A stretch of 64,000 nt of DNA from Neorhizobium sp. SHOUNA12A (lineage in GTDB: Bacteria > Pseudomonadota > Alphaproteobacteria > Rhizobiales > Rhizobiaceae): NCBI RefSeq assembly GCF_023006505.1, contig NZ_JALBGV010000019.1, forward strand, positions 20,605-84,604. The letters are read 5' to 3'. Both the position numbers and the translations under genes were made by a program. Position 1 is the first letter of the stretch. Every line of letters begins with the position of its first letter. Below, piece after piece: positions 1-9,239 of the stretch. The notes under the pieces were generated by a model that was not told where the DNA came from, did not search any database, and saw nothing but the letters and a program-made list of their open reading frames with translations.

Positions 1-254
1 TGAGCGGTCTTTGGCCCCCAGTCCTTGTAGAAGATCTCGGCGCCATCGGGAGTGGTTACGTAGTTCACGTCACTGCTTTCCTTGTTGGTCTGACGGCTTT
101 TGGAGGCGGTGCTCTTGGCTGCGGCGCTGGCGGGCATTGCCGCCAGAACCGAAGCGGAAAGACCGGCAATCAGCACGTTGCGCCGGAACGCTTGCGGTGG
201 CGCGAGAAGATGTTCGCTTGTATTCGATGAGTCTGGGAAAGAGTTTCCGATCAT
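1..254 (-). CDS. Exported alpha/beta hydrolase, chloroperoxidase-like (N-terminal part only)
   Basis: The reverse strand from an ATG at 254 reads into the window edge, giving about 84 residues with no stop. An arginine pair followed by a hydrophobic stretch and an Ala-rich end (FRRNVLIAGLSASVLAAMPA, about residues 24-43) looks like a Tat-type or lipoprotein-free export signal. The mature part opens with VNYVTTPDGAEIFYKDWG, the usual first strand of non-heme chloroperoxidase/arylesterase-like alpha/beta hydrolases. The catalytic Ser-Asp-His triad would lie beyond the window. The signal peptide is unusual for this mostly cytoplasmic family, so the enzyme probably works in the periplasm. Family assignment rests on this short segment only. 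Confidence 0.75.
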   Translation of the reverse strand, partial: MIGNSFPDSSNTSEHLLAPPQAFRRNVLIAGLSASVLAAMPASAAAKSTASKSRQTNKESSDVNYVTTPDGAEIFYKDWGPKTA

Positions 255-644
255 GATTTTCTCCGTGTTTGATGCATCCACGAGAGAGGTTCTACCCAAT
301 TGGGAAAACCCATGACCTTTCAGAATTGCGCTGCGTGTAGCGGAGTTGCTGTTCTTTTTCGCGGCACGGCTCCAGAAGGTTTTGAACTCTCTTCGGGCGA
401 CGTGACGCATCCCAAGCCAAGGCCAGTTGATGCCTCTTCTCGATGATGTCCCGGGGCGGCCGATATGGACGGACGTGCTCTCGTGCTTGATCCTCAACCG
501 GCCGACGTTCAGAATCGCGATCGTGCTATCCCGGTTCTGCGACGGTCTCGGAAGATCTTACCGTTCGTGGCATCCTATCTTGCGACCTATCCTCTCGACC
601 GTTATACTGCTTTTGAAAAACAGTATAACATCGGAGTCGAGCTT
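255..644. other. Intergenic region between two divergent genes
   Basis: This 390-bp stretch should hold the promoter of the leftward hydrolase and that of the rightward nucleotidyltransferase-like gene. The only clear structure is the inverted repeat at 601-629. An open frame continues upstream of the likely ATG at 645 as far as 465, but it shows no family resemblance and the ribosome site favours 645. Confidence 0.5.
601..629. promoter_or_regulatory. Perfect 9-bp inverted repeat, probable operator
   Basis: GTTATACTG (601-609) and CAGTATAAC (621-629) are exact reverse complements separated by 11 bp of A/T-rich sequence. The right arm contains TATAAC, a good -10 hexamer, 16 bp before the start codon at 645. 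Because the spacing is close to one helical turn, the repeat fits a dimeric repressor site overlapping the promoter better than a terminator. No regulator gene is adjacent. Confidence 0.5.
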
Positions 645-1739
645 ATGAAGTCTATCGACCTCGTGTATCAGACGATGCTCGCCGAGCTAGGTCAGCGCTC
701 GCTCGACGCCGCTTGGACGGCCGATTTCCCTCCGGAGGGTCGGTTCACCCCGGCGAACATCAAGGGGCGCAAATACTGGTACTTCGACATTCCAGATGGA
801 CATGGTGGTACGAAACGTCGTTACGTCGGTTCTGCTGATGATCCGGATATCGCGCAGCGCGTAGCTGATCATAAGCGGGACAAGGACGATCTACGTGCTC
901 GCAGGCGCTTGGTAAATACCCTGACCCGCGAAGGCGGGATGGTCGCCCCTGACGCCATGTCGGGCGACATAGTCGAGGCTCTTGCCGATGGCGGTCTCTT
1001 CCGGCTCCGGGGTATTCTCATCGGCACGGTGGCCTTTCAGTGCTATTCAGGACTGCTGGGCGTCCGCCTTCCTATGGCTGCGATTCTGACCGGCGATGCG
1101 GACATCGCCCAGGACTATGCCATCAGTCAGGAGCTTGAAGACAGTCTGCCTCCGATCGTTGAGCTGTTGCAGGGCGTCGACGCCAGCTTCCGGCCAATTC
1201 CACATCGATCGGGATCCGCGGCCTCGTCGGCGTTTCAGAATGCCGACGGCTACAGGGTTGAATTCCTGACGTCGAACCGTGGTTCGGATGACTACGTCGA
1301 CCAGCCGGCGAAGATGCCCGCCCTTGGTGGCGCCAGCGCGGATCCATTACGCTTTCTCGACTTCCTCATAAGGGAACCCGTCAGGACAATGCTGCTCCAC
1401 CGAAGCGGCGTCCCAGTCGTCGTCCCCGATCCGTCCCGGTATGCGGTCCACAAGCTCATAGTCGCTAGTCGCCGACACACTGATGGGCAGGGCCCGGCGA
1501 AGCGAGAGAAGGACGTTCGTCAAGCTGCGCTGCTCCTTGAGGCCCTGCAGCAGACAAGGCGATCTGCCGACTTGGCGCTCGTCTACAACGAAGCATGGGA
1601 GCGCGGGCCTGCGTGGCAAGAAGGTATTCGAACCGGGGCGGGAATGCTGCCTCCACAAGATGCCGAGCGGCTCCGCACCGTCCTGATCGAGGGCGCGAAA
1701 AAGAACCGCGAAGAAATTGAACTTCCGTTGGGAGAGTAG
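645..1739 (+). CDS. GSU2403-type nucleotidyltransferase-fold protein
   Basis: 364 residues from the ATG at 645, chosen because CGGAG lies 8 bp upstream and the recognisable domain begins right after it (MKSIDLVYQTMLAELGQRSLDAAW). The middle part, around RLRGILIGTVAFQCYSGLLGV and then DADIAQ, resembles the nucleotidyltransferase-fold core found in the GSU2403 family, where a short Gly-rich segment is followed by acidic residues. No signal peptide or membrane segment is visible. These proteins are widespread in rhizobia and are often found in accessory regions; their substrate is unknown, and toxin-like or regulatory nucleotidyl transfer is only a possibility. It stands alone here, with a palindrome just upstream. 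Confidence 0.65.
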   Translation: MKSIDLVYQTMLAELGQRSLDAAWTADFPPEGRFTPANIKGRKYWYFDIPDGHGGTKRRYVGSADDPDIAQRVADHKRDKDDLRARRRLVNTLTREGGMVAPDAMSGDIVEALADGGLFRLRGILIGTVAFQCYSGLLGVRLPMAAILTGDADIAQDYAISQELEDSLPPIVELLQGVDASFRPIPHRSGSAASSAFQNADGYRVEFLTSNRGSDDYVDQPAKMPALGGASADPLRFLDFLIREPVRTMLLHRSGVPVVVPDPSRYAVHKLIVASRRHTDGQGPAKREKDVRQAALLLEALQQTRRSADLALVYNEAWERGPAWQEGIRTGAGMLPPQDAERLRTVLIEGAKKNREEIELPLGE

Positions 1740-1865
1740 GCTGTCTTCCACCTCGAAAGCCAAGCAGTTGATTTAATTCGAAAGTGGCGAAGACAAATAT
1801 GGTGTCGAGAGTTCATGTCCACTCAATAGCACCGACTTCCACTGATCGACCGCCCCAAGCATACT

Positions 1866-2762
1866 TCATCTGGTATTGTTGATAGCACACATCATATCCT
1901 GCATCCGCCTTACGATGTCGTCCAGCACTGCAATGCGCTGCCCGCCTGACGGACGGATGGCGAAATAGGAGACTTCGATCTTCGGCTCGAACGGAATGGC
2001 GATGATGTCGGCGCTGGCGGACCGAAGGCTGGTGTGATCGACGATGCCGACACCCATTCCCGATGCCGCGAAATAGCAGCAGTTCAGCATCGAGGTTTCC
2101 ATCGTGCTGATCGGTTGATGGTCTTCATTCGAAAAGGCGCGGTCCAGCGCCAGCCTGAGCGGCGAATTGCGGCCCGGGATCAGGACGCGCTCGTCCAGAA
2201 GGTCGGCGGGCGTGATAACCTTGCGAGACGCCAGCCGGTGGCCGGGCGCCATGGCGGCGACCGCATGCGAACCGTGCAGCAGGACGGCATTCTTGTCGGC
2301 CATGCGCGGCGAGCTGAAGACGAAGCCGAGATCATAGCGGTTTTTCTCGACCATGTCCCAGATATGGCGGCTGTTTTCGACATCGATCACCAGTGGGATG
2401 TCCAAACGTTTGCCGACAACATCGATGATCGCCTGATGCAGGTAGGGCCGGACCAGTGAGGTGACGCTGGCTATCCTCAGCACGATGTTCTTGTGCCGGC
2501 GGATATCGTCGGCGGCCTGGGCGATCTGGTCGAGGCCGAGATAAAGCCGCTCGACCTCCCGGAAGAGCTGCGTCGCCTCGGCTGTCGGCATCAACCGGGT
2601 TCCGACCCGTTCGAACAGCCTGATCTCGACGATTTCCTCCAAGTCGCGGATGAGGCGGCTGACGGCAGGCTGAGTGACGTTCATCGCCTCGGCGGCGGCG
2701 GTAATGCCGCCCGTCATCATCACGCTTCTGAAGGCTTCGACCTGCCGTGGTTTCAATCGCAT
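1866..2762 (-). CDS. LysR-family transcriptional regulator
   Basis: 298 residues. The N-terminal winged helix-turn-helix is clear (residues about 1-60: MRLKPRQVEAFRSVMMTGGITAAAEAMN in two stretches, then TQPAVSRLIRDLE), followed by a substrate-binding effector domain. It is read away from the peptide-type ABC operon beginning at 2898, with a 135-bp shared intergenic region, so it most likely controls that operon in response to the imported compound or its catabolite. A good ribosome site, GGGAGAG, precedes the ATG at 2762. The effector cannot be deduced from sequence. Confidence 0.92.
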   Translation of the reverse strand: MRLKPRQVEAFRSVMMTGGITAAAEAMNVTQPAVSRLIRDLEEIVEIRLFERVGTRLMPTAEATQLFREVERLYLGLDQIAQAADDIRRHKNIVLRIASVTSLVRPYLHQAIIDVVGKRLDIPLVIDVENSRHIWDMVEKNRYDLGFVFSSPRMADKNAVLLHGSHAVAAMAPGHRLASRKVITPADLLDERVLIPGRNSPLRLALDRAFSNEDHQPISTMETSMLNCCYFAASGMGVGIVDHTSLRSASADIIAIPFEPKIEVSYFAIRPSGGQRIAVLDDIVRRMQDMMCAINNTR

Positions 2763-2897
2763 GCGCTTGGCTCTCCCATAACATTAGGACATGAACGGAA
2801 TACCAAATGCAATTTTTCTTTTCTGGCCCGAGGCTTTAATGCCATCTCTAATCCGCTGGGAGAGCGCGGATTTCGGAAACCCCGGAGGAGCTCCATC

Positions 2898-4448
2898 ATG
2901 AAATTCCTTACGATCGCAGCCGCACTGGCAGCGTCAGTTTTTGCCGCACCGCTCGCAGCCCATGCGAAGGATCTCACCGTTGGTCTGGCCGCCTCGACCA
3001 CATCCATGGATCCGCAGTTCTATGTCGTCGGCCCGAACAGCGCCATGGCGCGCAACATCTTCGACGGTCTCGTCAATCAGGATGCCAAGCAGCAGATCCA
3101 GCCGGCACTCGCCGCATCTTGGAAGACGATCGACGATACGACCTGGGAGTTCAAGCTGCGACCGAACGTCAAGTTTCACGACGGCAGCGACTTCACGGCT
3201 GACGACGTCGTCGCCAGCATCAAACGCGTGCCGCTCGCCTCGAAGAACAGTCCAAGCTCGTTCGCAGCCTATGTGAAGGCGATCACCGATGTCACCGCCG
3301 TCGATCCGCTCACGGTGCGCATCAAGACGGACGGTCCGACGCCGCTCCTTCTGAACAACCTCAGCCGCATTGCCATCCTGCCGGCTGAGATGGAAAAGAC
3401 GACCACCGAAGACATGAACTCGGGCAAGGGCGTCATCGGCACCGGTCCGTTCAAGTTCGTCTCCTGGACGCCGGACGACAACGTTGTCGTCGCGCGCAAC
3501 GACGGCTACTGGGGCGAGAAGGCTGCCTGAGACAAGGTGACGTTCCGGGTGTTCAAGAACAGCAGCGCCCGTGTCGCCGCCATGCTTTCCGGCGATGTCG
3601 ACATGATCGAGAGCATTCCGACTGCCGACACGCGCAAGCTCCAGGCGTCCGACAAGCTGAAGGTCGTCAACGTTGCGGGCAACCGCATCATGTATCTGCA
3701 CATGGATCAGGGCCGCGAGGAATCGCCCTTCGCCAAGGGTCCGGACGGCAAGAACCCGCTGCTGAAGCCGGAAGTACGTCGCGCGCTTTCTCTCTCGATC
3801 AACCGTGAGGCGCTCGTCGACCGCATCATGGACGGCCAGGGCGTGCCGGCCGGGCAGGTCGTTCCGGAAGGTTATTTCGGTTATGACCCGGCCATCAAGG
3901 TCGATGCCTACGACCCGAACAAGGCTAAGGAAATGCTGGCCAAGGCGGGTTATTCAGACGGTTTCTCGTTGACCTTCCACGCATCGAACGACCGTTATCC
4001 GAACGACTCCAAGGTGGCGCAGGCGATTGGCCAGTTCTTCAGCCGCATCGGCATCAAAACGGAGGTCGTGACGCTGCCGGGCAGCGTCTACTTCACCCGC
4101 GCTTCCAATCTGGAGTTCAGCTTCATCATGGGCGGTGCCGCTGTCGAAACCGGCGAAGCCTCCGGCGTGCTCGGCCCCATCCTCGAGACCTATGGCGAGA
4201 AGGCAGGGCAGGGCAATCGCGGCCGCTACTCCAATCCGGAGTTCGACAAGGCGCTGAGCGAAGCCCGTGGTACGCTCGATGACGCCAAGCGTGAGGCGCT
4301 CCTGAAGAAGGCGACCGAGATCGCCATGACCGATCTCGGTGTCATCCCGGTCTTTTACCTCGCCAACACCTGGGCTCTGAAGAACGGCCTTTCCTATGAA
4401 GGCCGGTCGGATGCCTACACGCTTCCCTATTATGTGAAGCCGAACTGA
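2898..4448 (+). pseudogene. Peptide-type ABC binding protein (SBP_bac_5) with in-frame TGA
   Basis: From the ATG at 2898 (ribosome site CCGGAGGAG at 2882-2890) the frame encodes a signal peptide (MKFLTIAAALAASVFAAPLA) and a family-5 binding protein with the usual markers: LTVGLAASTTSMDPQFY, WEFKLRPNVKFHDGS, GTGPFKFVSW. At 3528-3530, codon 211, GCC TGA GAC interrupts ...YWGEKAA-stop-DKVTFRVFKN. The reading frame then continues unchanged to 4448 with normal family sequence, total about 516 codons. The family normally has Trp or a similar residue here (YWG..AAWDKVTF), so a single TGG-to-TGA change explains the break. A GTG at 3537 could restart translation, but without the signal peptide. Either a recent inactivation, a sequencing error, or read-through. 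Confidence 0.85.
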
Positions 4449-4469
4449 TCCGGAAAGCGGTGATCCGTC

Positions 4470-5351
4470 ATGTCTTTCAGCGGTGTTTTTCCCTACCTTG
4501 TTTCGCCGATCGACCAGTCGGGCGCGGTCATGGAAGGCGTGCTGACGGATCTCGTGGATCATCTGATCGACGCTGGCGTCCATGGATTGACGCCGCTCGG
4601 CAGCACCGGTGAATTTGCCTATCTCTCCCCAGAGCAGCGGCGTCACGTCGTCGACACCGTAATCTCGGCCAATCGCGGCCGGGTGCCCGTTGTCGCCGGC
4701 GTGGCGTCTACGTCGACCAGCGATGCCGTTGCTCAGACGGAATACATGGTCGAGGCGGGAGCCGACGGCATATTGGCTATTCTTGAAGCCTATTTCCCGG
4801 TCAGCGATGAGGGCGTCGAAGCCTATTTCACGGCGATCGCCAGGGCGGCCAGGGGGCGACCGGTCGTTCTCTACACCAATCCGCAGTTCCAGCGTTCCGA
4901 TCTCACTCTCCCCGCGATCGAGCGTCTGAGCCATGTCGAGAACATCCGCTACATCAAGGATGCCTCGACCAATACCGGGCGCCTGCTCTCCATCATCGAG
5001 CGGACCCGTGGCCGGATGGAGGTGTTTGCCGCCTCCGCGCATATTCCGGTCTGCGTGATGATGATCGGCGGGGTTGGCTGGATGGCAGGCCCGGCCTGCA
5101 TCGTGCCGCGCCAGAGCATTGCCCTTTACGAAGCGGCGAAGGCGGGCGACTGGGCAAAGGCGATGGAACTGCAGCGTCCGCTTTGGCGCGTCAACGAGAT
5201 CTTCGCGAAATATTCGATCGCCGCCTGCATCAAGACGGCGCTCGAGCTTCAGGGCTTTCCGGTCGGCGCGTCGATGGCGCCGCAGGCGCCGCTCGCAGAC
5301 GCGGCTCGTGCCGAGATCGGTGCGGTTCTGCGTGATGTCGGCGCGCTCTGA
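4470..5351 (+). CDS. Dihydrodipicolinate synthase/N-acetylneuraminate lyase family aldolase
   Basis: 293 residues, a class I aldolase TIM barrel of the DapA/NanA superfamily. GSTGEF (44-49) is the variant of the GTTGE substrate loop, Tyr135 in LYTNP is the proton-relay tyrosine and Lys163 in YIKDAS is the Schiff-base lysine. All catalytic residues are present, so it should be active on a pyruvate- or 2-oxo-acid-derived substrate. It lies between the binding-protein gene and two nucleoside hydrolases in a rightward operon, which makes lysine biosynthesis unlikely and points to breakdown of the imported compound. Exact substrate unknown. Confidence 0.88.
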   Translation: MSFSGVFPYLVSPIDQSGAVMEGVLTDLVDHLIDAGVHGLTPLGSTGEFAYLSPEQRRHVVDTVISANRGRVPVVAGVASTSTSDAVAQTEYMVEAGADGILAILEAYFPVSDEGVEAYFTAIARAARGRPVVLYTNPQFQRSDLTLPAIERLSHVENIRYIKDASTNTGRLLSIIERTRGRMEVFAASAHIPVCVMMIGGVGWMAGPACIVPRQSIALYEAAKAGDWAKAMELQRPLWRVNEIFAKYSIAACIKTALELQGFPVGASMAPQAPLADAARAEIGAVLRDVGAL

Positions 5352-5390
5352 GCGCCGGCATTCAACCGACAATTCAAGGGCAAATTCGAA

Positions 5391-6347
5391 ATGACTCCAA
5401 TTCCGATCATCGTGGATTGCGATCCGGGGATAGACGACACGATCGCGCTTCTGACGGCTTTCGTTTCGCCGGAACTCGAAATCCTCGGCATCACGCCCGT
5501 CTGCGGTAACCAGCCGCTCGAACGCACGGTGCGCAATGCCCTGCAGGTCTGCGAACTGGGCCGGAGAACGGATATTCCGGTCTATGCCGGCTGTTTCCGG
5601 CCGATGCTGCGCGAGCCGATCTTCGGCCAGTTCCATGGCAAGACCGGGCTAGGCAATACGGTGCTGCCGGAACCGGTGAAGACGGTCGAGCCCAAGTCAG
5701 CAGTCGATTTCCTGATCGACATCCTGACCGCCGCAGCTCTAAAAAAGCGGATCACCATCTGTTGCCTCGGTCCGATGACCAATCTCGCCGTGGCGCTGCG
5801 GATGAACCCGCAGGTCGCCGAGGGCATCGAGCGTATCGTGATGATGGGCGGTGCCTATCGCGAGCCCGGCAACCGGACGATGACCGCGGAATTCAACGTG
5901 CTGGCCGATCCACATGCCGCGCATGTCGTGTTTTCGAGCGGCATCCCGATCGTCGCGCTGGCACTCGATGCGACGCATCAGGTCATGCTGAAGCCGGAGC
6001 ACGTCGCAGAGTTTTCGAATGTCAGCGGCCGCATTTCACAGACGCTTGCCGAACTCATGGCCTTCTGGGACCGTAACGACGTGCGCCGCTACGGCTCGCG
6101 CGGCGGGCCCCTCCATGATCCGCTGGTGATCGCTTACCTTCTGGCGCCGCATCTCTTTACGACCGAGCGCGCCCGGGTGTTCGTCGAGCACGAGAGTGAG
6201 CTTTGCATGGGCCAGACCATCGCCGATTGGTACGGCAAGAGCGGCCTCGAACCCAATGCGGATATCGTGACCAAGGTGGATGCGGAGGGCATCATCGCCT
6301 TGTTCCTCGATCGCCTTTCGCGTTACGCCGAAAAGGCCGTCGCATGA
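5391..6347 (+). CDS. Nucleoside hydrolase (IUNH family), first copy
   Basis: 318 residues. The calcium-binding N-terminus is IIVDCDPGIDD (DxDPGxDD motif), followed by ITICCLGPMTNLAVAL, the substrate-binding NVLADPHAA, and GGPLHDP with the His usually involved in leaving-group activation. These enzymes cleave the N-glycosidic bond of ribonucleosides to free base and ribose in the cytoplasm. It overlaps the second copy by ATGA at 6344-6347. Base specificity cannot be read from the sequence. Confidence 0.92.
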   Translation: MTPIPIIVDCDPGIDDTIALLTAFVSPELEILGITPVCGNQPLERTVRNALQVCELGRRTDIPVYAGCFRPMLREPIFGQFHGKTGLGNTVLPEPVKTVEPKSAVDFLIDILTAAALKKRITICCLGPMTNLAVALRMNPQVAEGIERIVMMGGAYREPGNRTMTAEFNVLADPHAAHVVFSSGIPIVALALDATHQVMLKPEHVAEFSNVSGRISQTLAELMAFWDRNDVRRYGSRGGPLHDPLVIAYLLAPHLFTTERARVFVEHESELCMGQTIADWYGKSGLEPNADIVTKVDAEGIIALFLDRLSRYAEKAVA

Positions 6348-7318
6348 GCCGCCAACCGGTCATCATCGACGCGGACCCTGGCCTGGATGACGCGGCGGCC
6401 ATCCTCATGGCGCTGGCATCGCCGGAGATCGACGTGCTCGGCCTGTCGATCGTCGCTGGCAATGTCCCTTTGCAGGATACGGTAGCGAACGCCTGCAAGA
6501 TCGTCGGCGTTTCCGGCCGCACCGATGTGCCCGTTTACGCTGGCGCGGCCGGTCCGCTGGTCCGGGAGCAGGTGTTTGGAAAATATGCGAGGATCGGCGC
6601 TTTCAGCGATGACCTCGTTGCACGCAGCGACATCACGCCGTCGGAAGAACATGCGGTACGGTTCATCGTCAGGTCGGCGCGCGAAGCGGCCAGGGCCGGT
6701 GAGCCAATCACCATCTGCGCCATCGGGCCGATGACCAATCTTGCGCTTGCCCTCATCCAGCACCCTGATGTGGCGCTCGGCATCCGGCAGATCGTGTCGA
6801 TGGGCGGCGCCTTCACCGCGCTCGGCCATCGCACCCCCTGGGCCGAGTTCAACGTGCTTGCGGACCCGCACGCGGCAGAGATCGTCTATCGTTCCGGCGT
6901 CCCGATCGTGGTGATGCCGCTCGACATGACCTTCCAGGCGCTGTTCACGGCGGAACACTTCAAGAGCTTTAGCGCTCGCGGCGGGGCCGCGGGGTGCGCG
7001 CTCTACAATCTCTTCTCGACCTTCGACCGCAGTGACATAGCGCGCTTCGGACGGCCGGGCGGGCCGATCCACGACGCGACGACGATCGCGTGGCTGATCA
7101 GGCCGGAGCTTTTCACCAGCCGCAAAGCAACCGTCGGCACGCAGGTCACCGGGCTCACGATGGGTTATACCTATGCCGACTTCTACCACAAGATGGACCG
7201 CACCCCAAACGCCACCGTGGTGACCGACGTGGACGAGGCGGGGTTCATCAATCTATTGATCGAGCGCATCTCGCTTTATGGAAGCGCCGCGCCCGGTCCC
7301 AAAACGCCGGGAGGCTGA
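6344..7318 (+). CDS. Nucleoside hydrolase (IUNH family), second copy
   Basis: 324 residues from the ATG at 6344, which overlaps the stop of the preceding paralogue. It keeps DADPGLDD, ITICAIGPMTNLALAL, NVLADPHAA and GGPIHDA. The two copies are clearly diverged, so they probably differ in base preference (purine versus pyrimidine, or a modified nucleoside) rather than simply doubling dosage. Translational coupling with the first copy suggests roughly equal amounts. It is followed 5 bp later by the permease gene. Confidence 0.92.
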   Translation: MSRQPVIIDADPGLDDAAAILMALASPEIDVLGLSIVAGNVPLQDTVANACKIVGVSGRTDVPVYAGAAGPLVREQVFGKYARIGAFSDDLVARSDITPSEEHAVRFIVRSAREAARAGEPITICAIGPMTNLALALIQHPDVALGIRQIVSMGGAFTALGHRTPWAEFNVLADPHAAEIVYRSGVPIVVMPLDMTFQALFTAEHFKSFSARGGAAGCALYNLFSTFDRSDIARFGRPGGPIHDATTIAWLIRPELFTSRKATVGTQVTGLTMGYTYADFYHKMDRTPNATVVTDVDEAGFINLLIERISLYGSAAPGPKTPGG

Positions 7319-7323
7319 AATCT

Positions 7324-8298
7324 ATGAGCGGTTATCTCTTAAGCCGGTCGATCCAGACGGTTCTGACGCTATTTGTGATGTCGGTTCTGGTTTTCGTGGG
7401 CCTTTATCTCGTCGGCAATCCGGTTGACGTGCTCCTGAGTTCCACGGCGACGCCGACGGAACGCCTGCAGGTCATCCAGGCCTTCGGGCTCGATAAGCCG
7501 GTATGGGAGCAATATTGGTTGTTCCTCACACGTGCGTTGTCCGGTGACCTGGGCAATTCCTTCGTCTTCAACCAGCCGGCGCTGACGCTGATCCTCAAAC
7601 GCATGCCGGCGACGCTTGAACTCGCGTTCGTGGCGCTCGTCCTCGGTCTCGTCTTCGGAATTCCGCTCGGCGTCTACGCGGGCCTGAAGCCGAAGAGCCT
7701 GATCTCCAAATCGGTGATGACCTTCTCGATCCTCGGCTTCAGCCTGCCGACCTTCTGGATCGGCCTGGTGATGGTCATGCTGTTCAGCGTCCAGCTGGGG
7801 TGGCTGCCGGCATCCGGGCGAGGCGAGACGGTGCCGGTGTTCGGCGTTCCCATCAGCCTCTTCACGCTGGATGGCCTGTCTCATCTTCTTCTGCCGGCGC
7901 TGAACCTGGCGCTGTTCAAGATTTCCCTCATCATCCGTCTCACGCGCGCCGGCGTGCTCGAAACAATGCAGCTCGATTTCGTTCGTTTCGCGCGCGCCAA
8001 GGGCCTGCCGGAACGCCGGATCGTCACCGTGCATGTGCTGAAGAACACGCTCATTCCGCTGATCACGGTCATCGGGCTCGAACTCGGTTCGCTGATCGCG
8101 TTCGCGGTCGTCACCGAAACGATCTTCGCCTGGCCGGGCATGGGCAAGCTCATCATCGACGCCATCGCCGTTCTCGATCGTCCGGTGATCCTCGCCTACC
8201 TGATGATCACCGTCGTGATGTTCAGCATCATCAACCTCCTCGTCGACATCCTCTATTCGATCGTCGACCCGCGCGTTCGTCTTGAAGGGAATTCGTGA
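7324..8298 (+). CDS. ABC importer permease, DppB type
   Basis: 324 residues with a first membrane helix at about 10-30 and five more after residue 95; GNSFVFNQPAL and the EAA-like loop RFARAKGLPERRIVTVHVLKN match the DppB/OppB branch. It forms the transmembrane channel with the DppC-type partner that starts in its stop codon (8298). Set in the operon with two nucleoside hydrolases, the channel may carry nucleoside-like molecules rather than peptides; that is inference from context. Confidence 0.9.
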   Translation: MSGYLLSRSIQTVLTLFVMSVLVFVGLYLVGNPVDVLLSSTATPTERLQVIQAFGLDKPVWEQYWLFLTRALSGDLGNSFVFNQPALTLILKRMPATLELAFVALVLGLVFGIPLGVYAGLKPKSLISKSVMTFSILGFSLPTFWIGLVMVMLFSVQLGWLPASGRGETVPVFGVPISLFTLDGLSHLLLPALNLALFKISLIIRLTRAGVLETMQLDFVRFARAKGLPERRIVTVHVLKNTLIPLITVIGLELGSLIAFAVVTETIFAWPGMGKLIIDAIAVLDRPVILAYLMITVVMFSIINLLVDILYSIVDPRVRLEGNS

Positions 8299-9236
8299 TG
8301 AGCCGGGACACCAATACTGCCGGTTCGGTCCATGTCGGCAACGCCGACGGTCAGGCACGCCGCTCGCGCTCGCCGTTCCGTCAGATGATTGTCGCCCTCC
8401 TGCACGACAAGCTGGCGCTTGTCGGGATCTTTCTGGTGCTGGTCTTCATTCTGGCTGCCGTTCTTGCGCCCCTGATCGCGCCGCAGAACCCGTATGATCT
8501 GTCGCAGCTTGATATCCTCGACGGTCGGCTGCCTCCGGGCTCGCAGAGCATGAACGGGATGGTGTACCTGATCGGCACCGACGACCAGGGCCGTGATCTC
8601 CTGAGCGCCGTTCTTTACGGGCTGAGGACCAGTATCCTCGTCGGCATATCGAGTGCGGCGATCGCATTGGTGATCGGCGCCTCCCTCGGTCTCGTCAGCG
8701 CCTATGCCGGGGGCCGGCTGGATTCGTTCCTGATGCGCGTCGTCGACATCCAGCTCAGCTTCCCGGCGATCCTGATCGCGCTGATCTTTCTCGCGGTCCT
8801 GGGGCAGGGGGTCGACAAAATCATCCTGGCGCTGATCGTCACCCAATGGGCCTATTACGCCCGCACGATTCGAGGCTCGGCACTGGTGGAGCGCAAACGC
8901 GCCTACGTGGATGCGGCCCGGTCCATGGCACTTCCCGGCAGGCACATCCTCTTCAGGCACATCCTGCCGAACTGCCTGCCGCCACTGATCGTCGTCGCGA
9001 CCATGCGCGTCGCTTATGCGATCATGCTGGAGGCGACGCTTTCCTTCCTTGGCATCGGCCTGCCGGTGACCGAGCCGTCGCTTGGCCTGCTGATCTCGAA
9101 CGGGTTCGAATACCTGCTCTCAGGCGACTACTGGATCAGCTTCTTCCCCGGTCTGGTCCTTCTGTTGCTCATCGTCGGCATCAACCTGATCGGCGACAGC
9201 CTGCGCGACATTCTCAATCCCCGGCGGGAAGGCTGA
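8298..9236 (+). CDS. ABC importer permease, DppC type
   Basis: 312 residues from the ATG at 8298 (TGATG overlap with the DppB-type gene; a GTG one codon upstream is also possible). The N-terminal OppC_N helix (IVALLHDKLALVGIFLVLVF) is followed by GTDDQGRDLLSAVLYGLRTS, the hallmark of DppC proteins, and the EAA loop VDAARSMALPGRHILFRHIL in two pieces. It ends 3 bp before the ATPase gene. Confidence 0.9.
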   Translation: MSRDTNTAGSVHVGNADGQARRSRSPFRQMIVALLHDKLALVGIFLVLVFILAAVLAPLIAPQNPYDLSQLDILDGRLPPGSQSMNGMVYLIGTDDQGRDLLSAVLYGLRTSILVGISSAAIALVIGASLGLVSAYAGGRLDSFLMRVVDIQLSFPAILIALIFLAVLGQGVDKIILALIVTQWAYYARTIRGSALVERKRAYVDAARSMALPGRHILFRHILPNCLPPLIVVATMRVAYAIMLEATLSFLGIGLPVTEPSLGLLISNGFEYLLSGDYWISFFPGLVLLLLIVGINLIGDSLRDILNPRREG

Positions 9237-9239
9237 GAC

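Noticed and set aside
2770..2865. Inverted repeat GCTCTCCCA/TGGGAGAGC, 78 bp apart, in the LysR intergenic region
   Set aside because: One arm is simply the ribosome site of the LysR gene, and the spacing is too long for a normal operator.
3954..5636. 560-codon open frame on the reverse strand
   Set aside because: It is antisense to the binding-protein and aldolase genes, has biased low-complexity composition and no family resemblance; high-GC DNA commonly produces such shadows.
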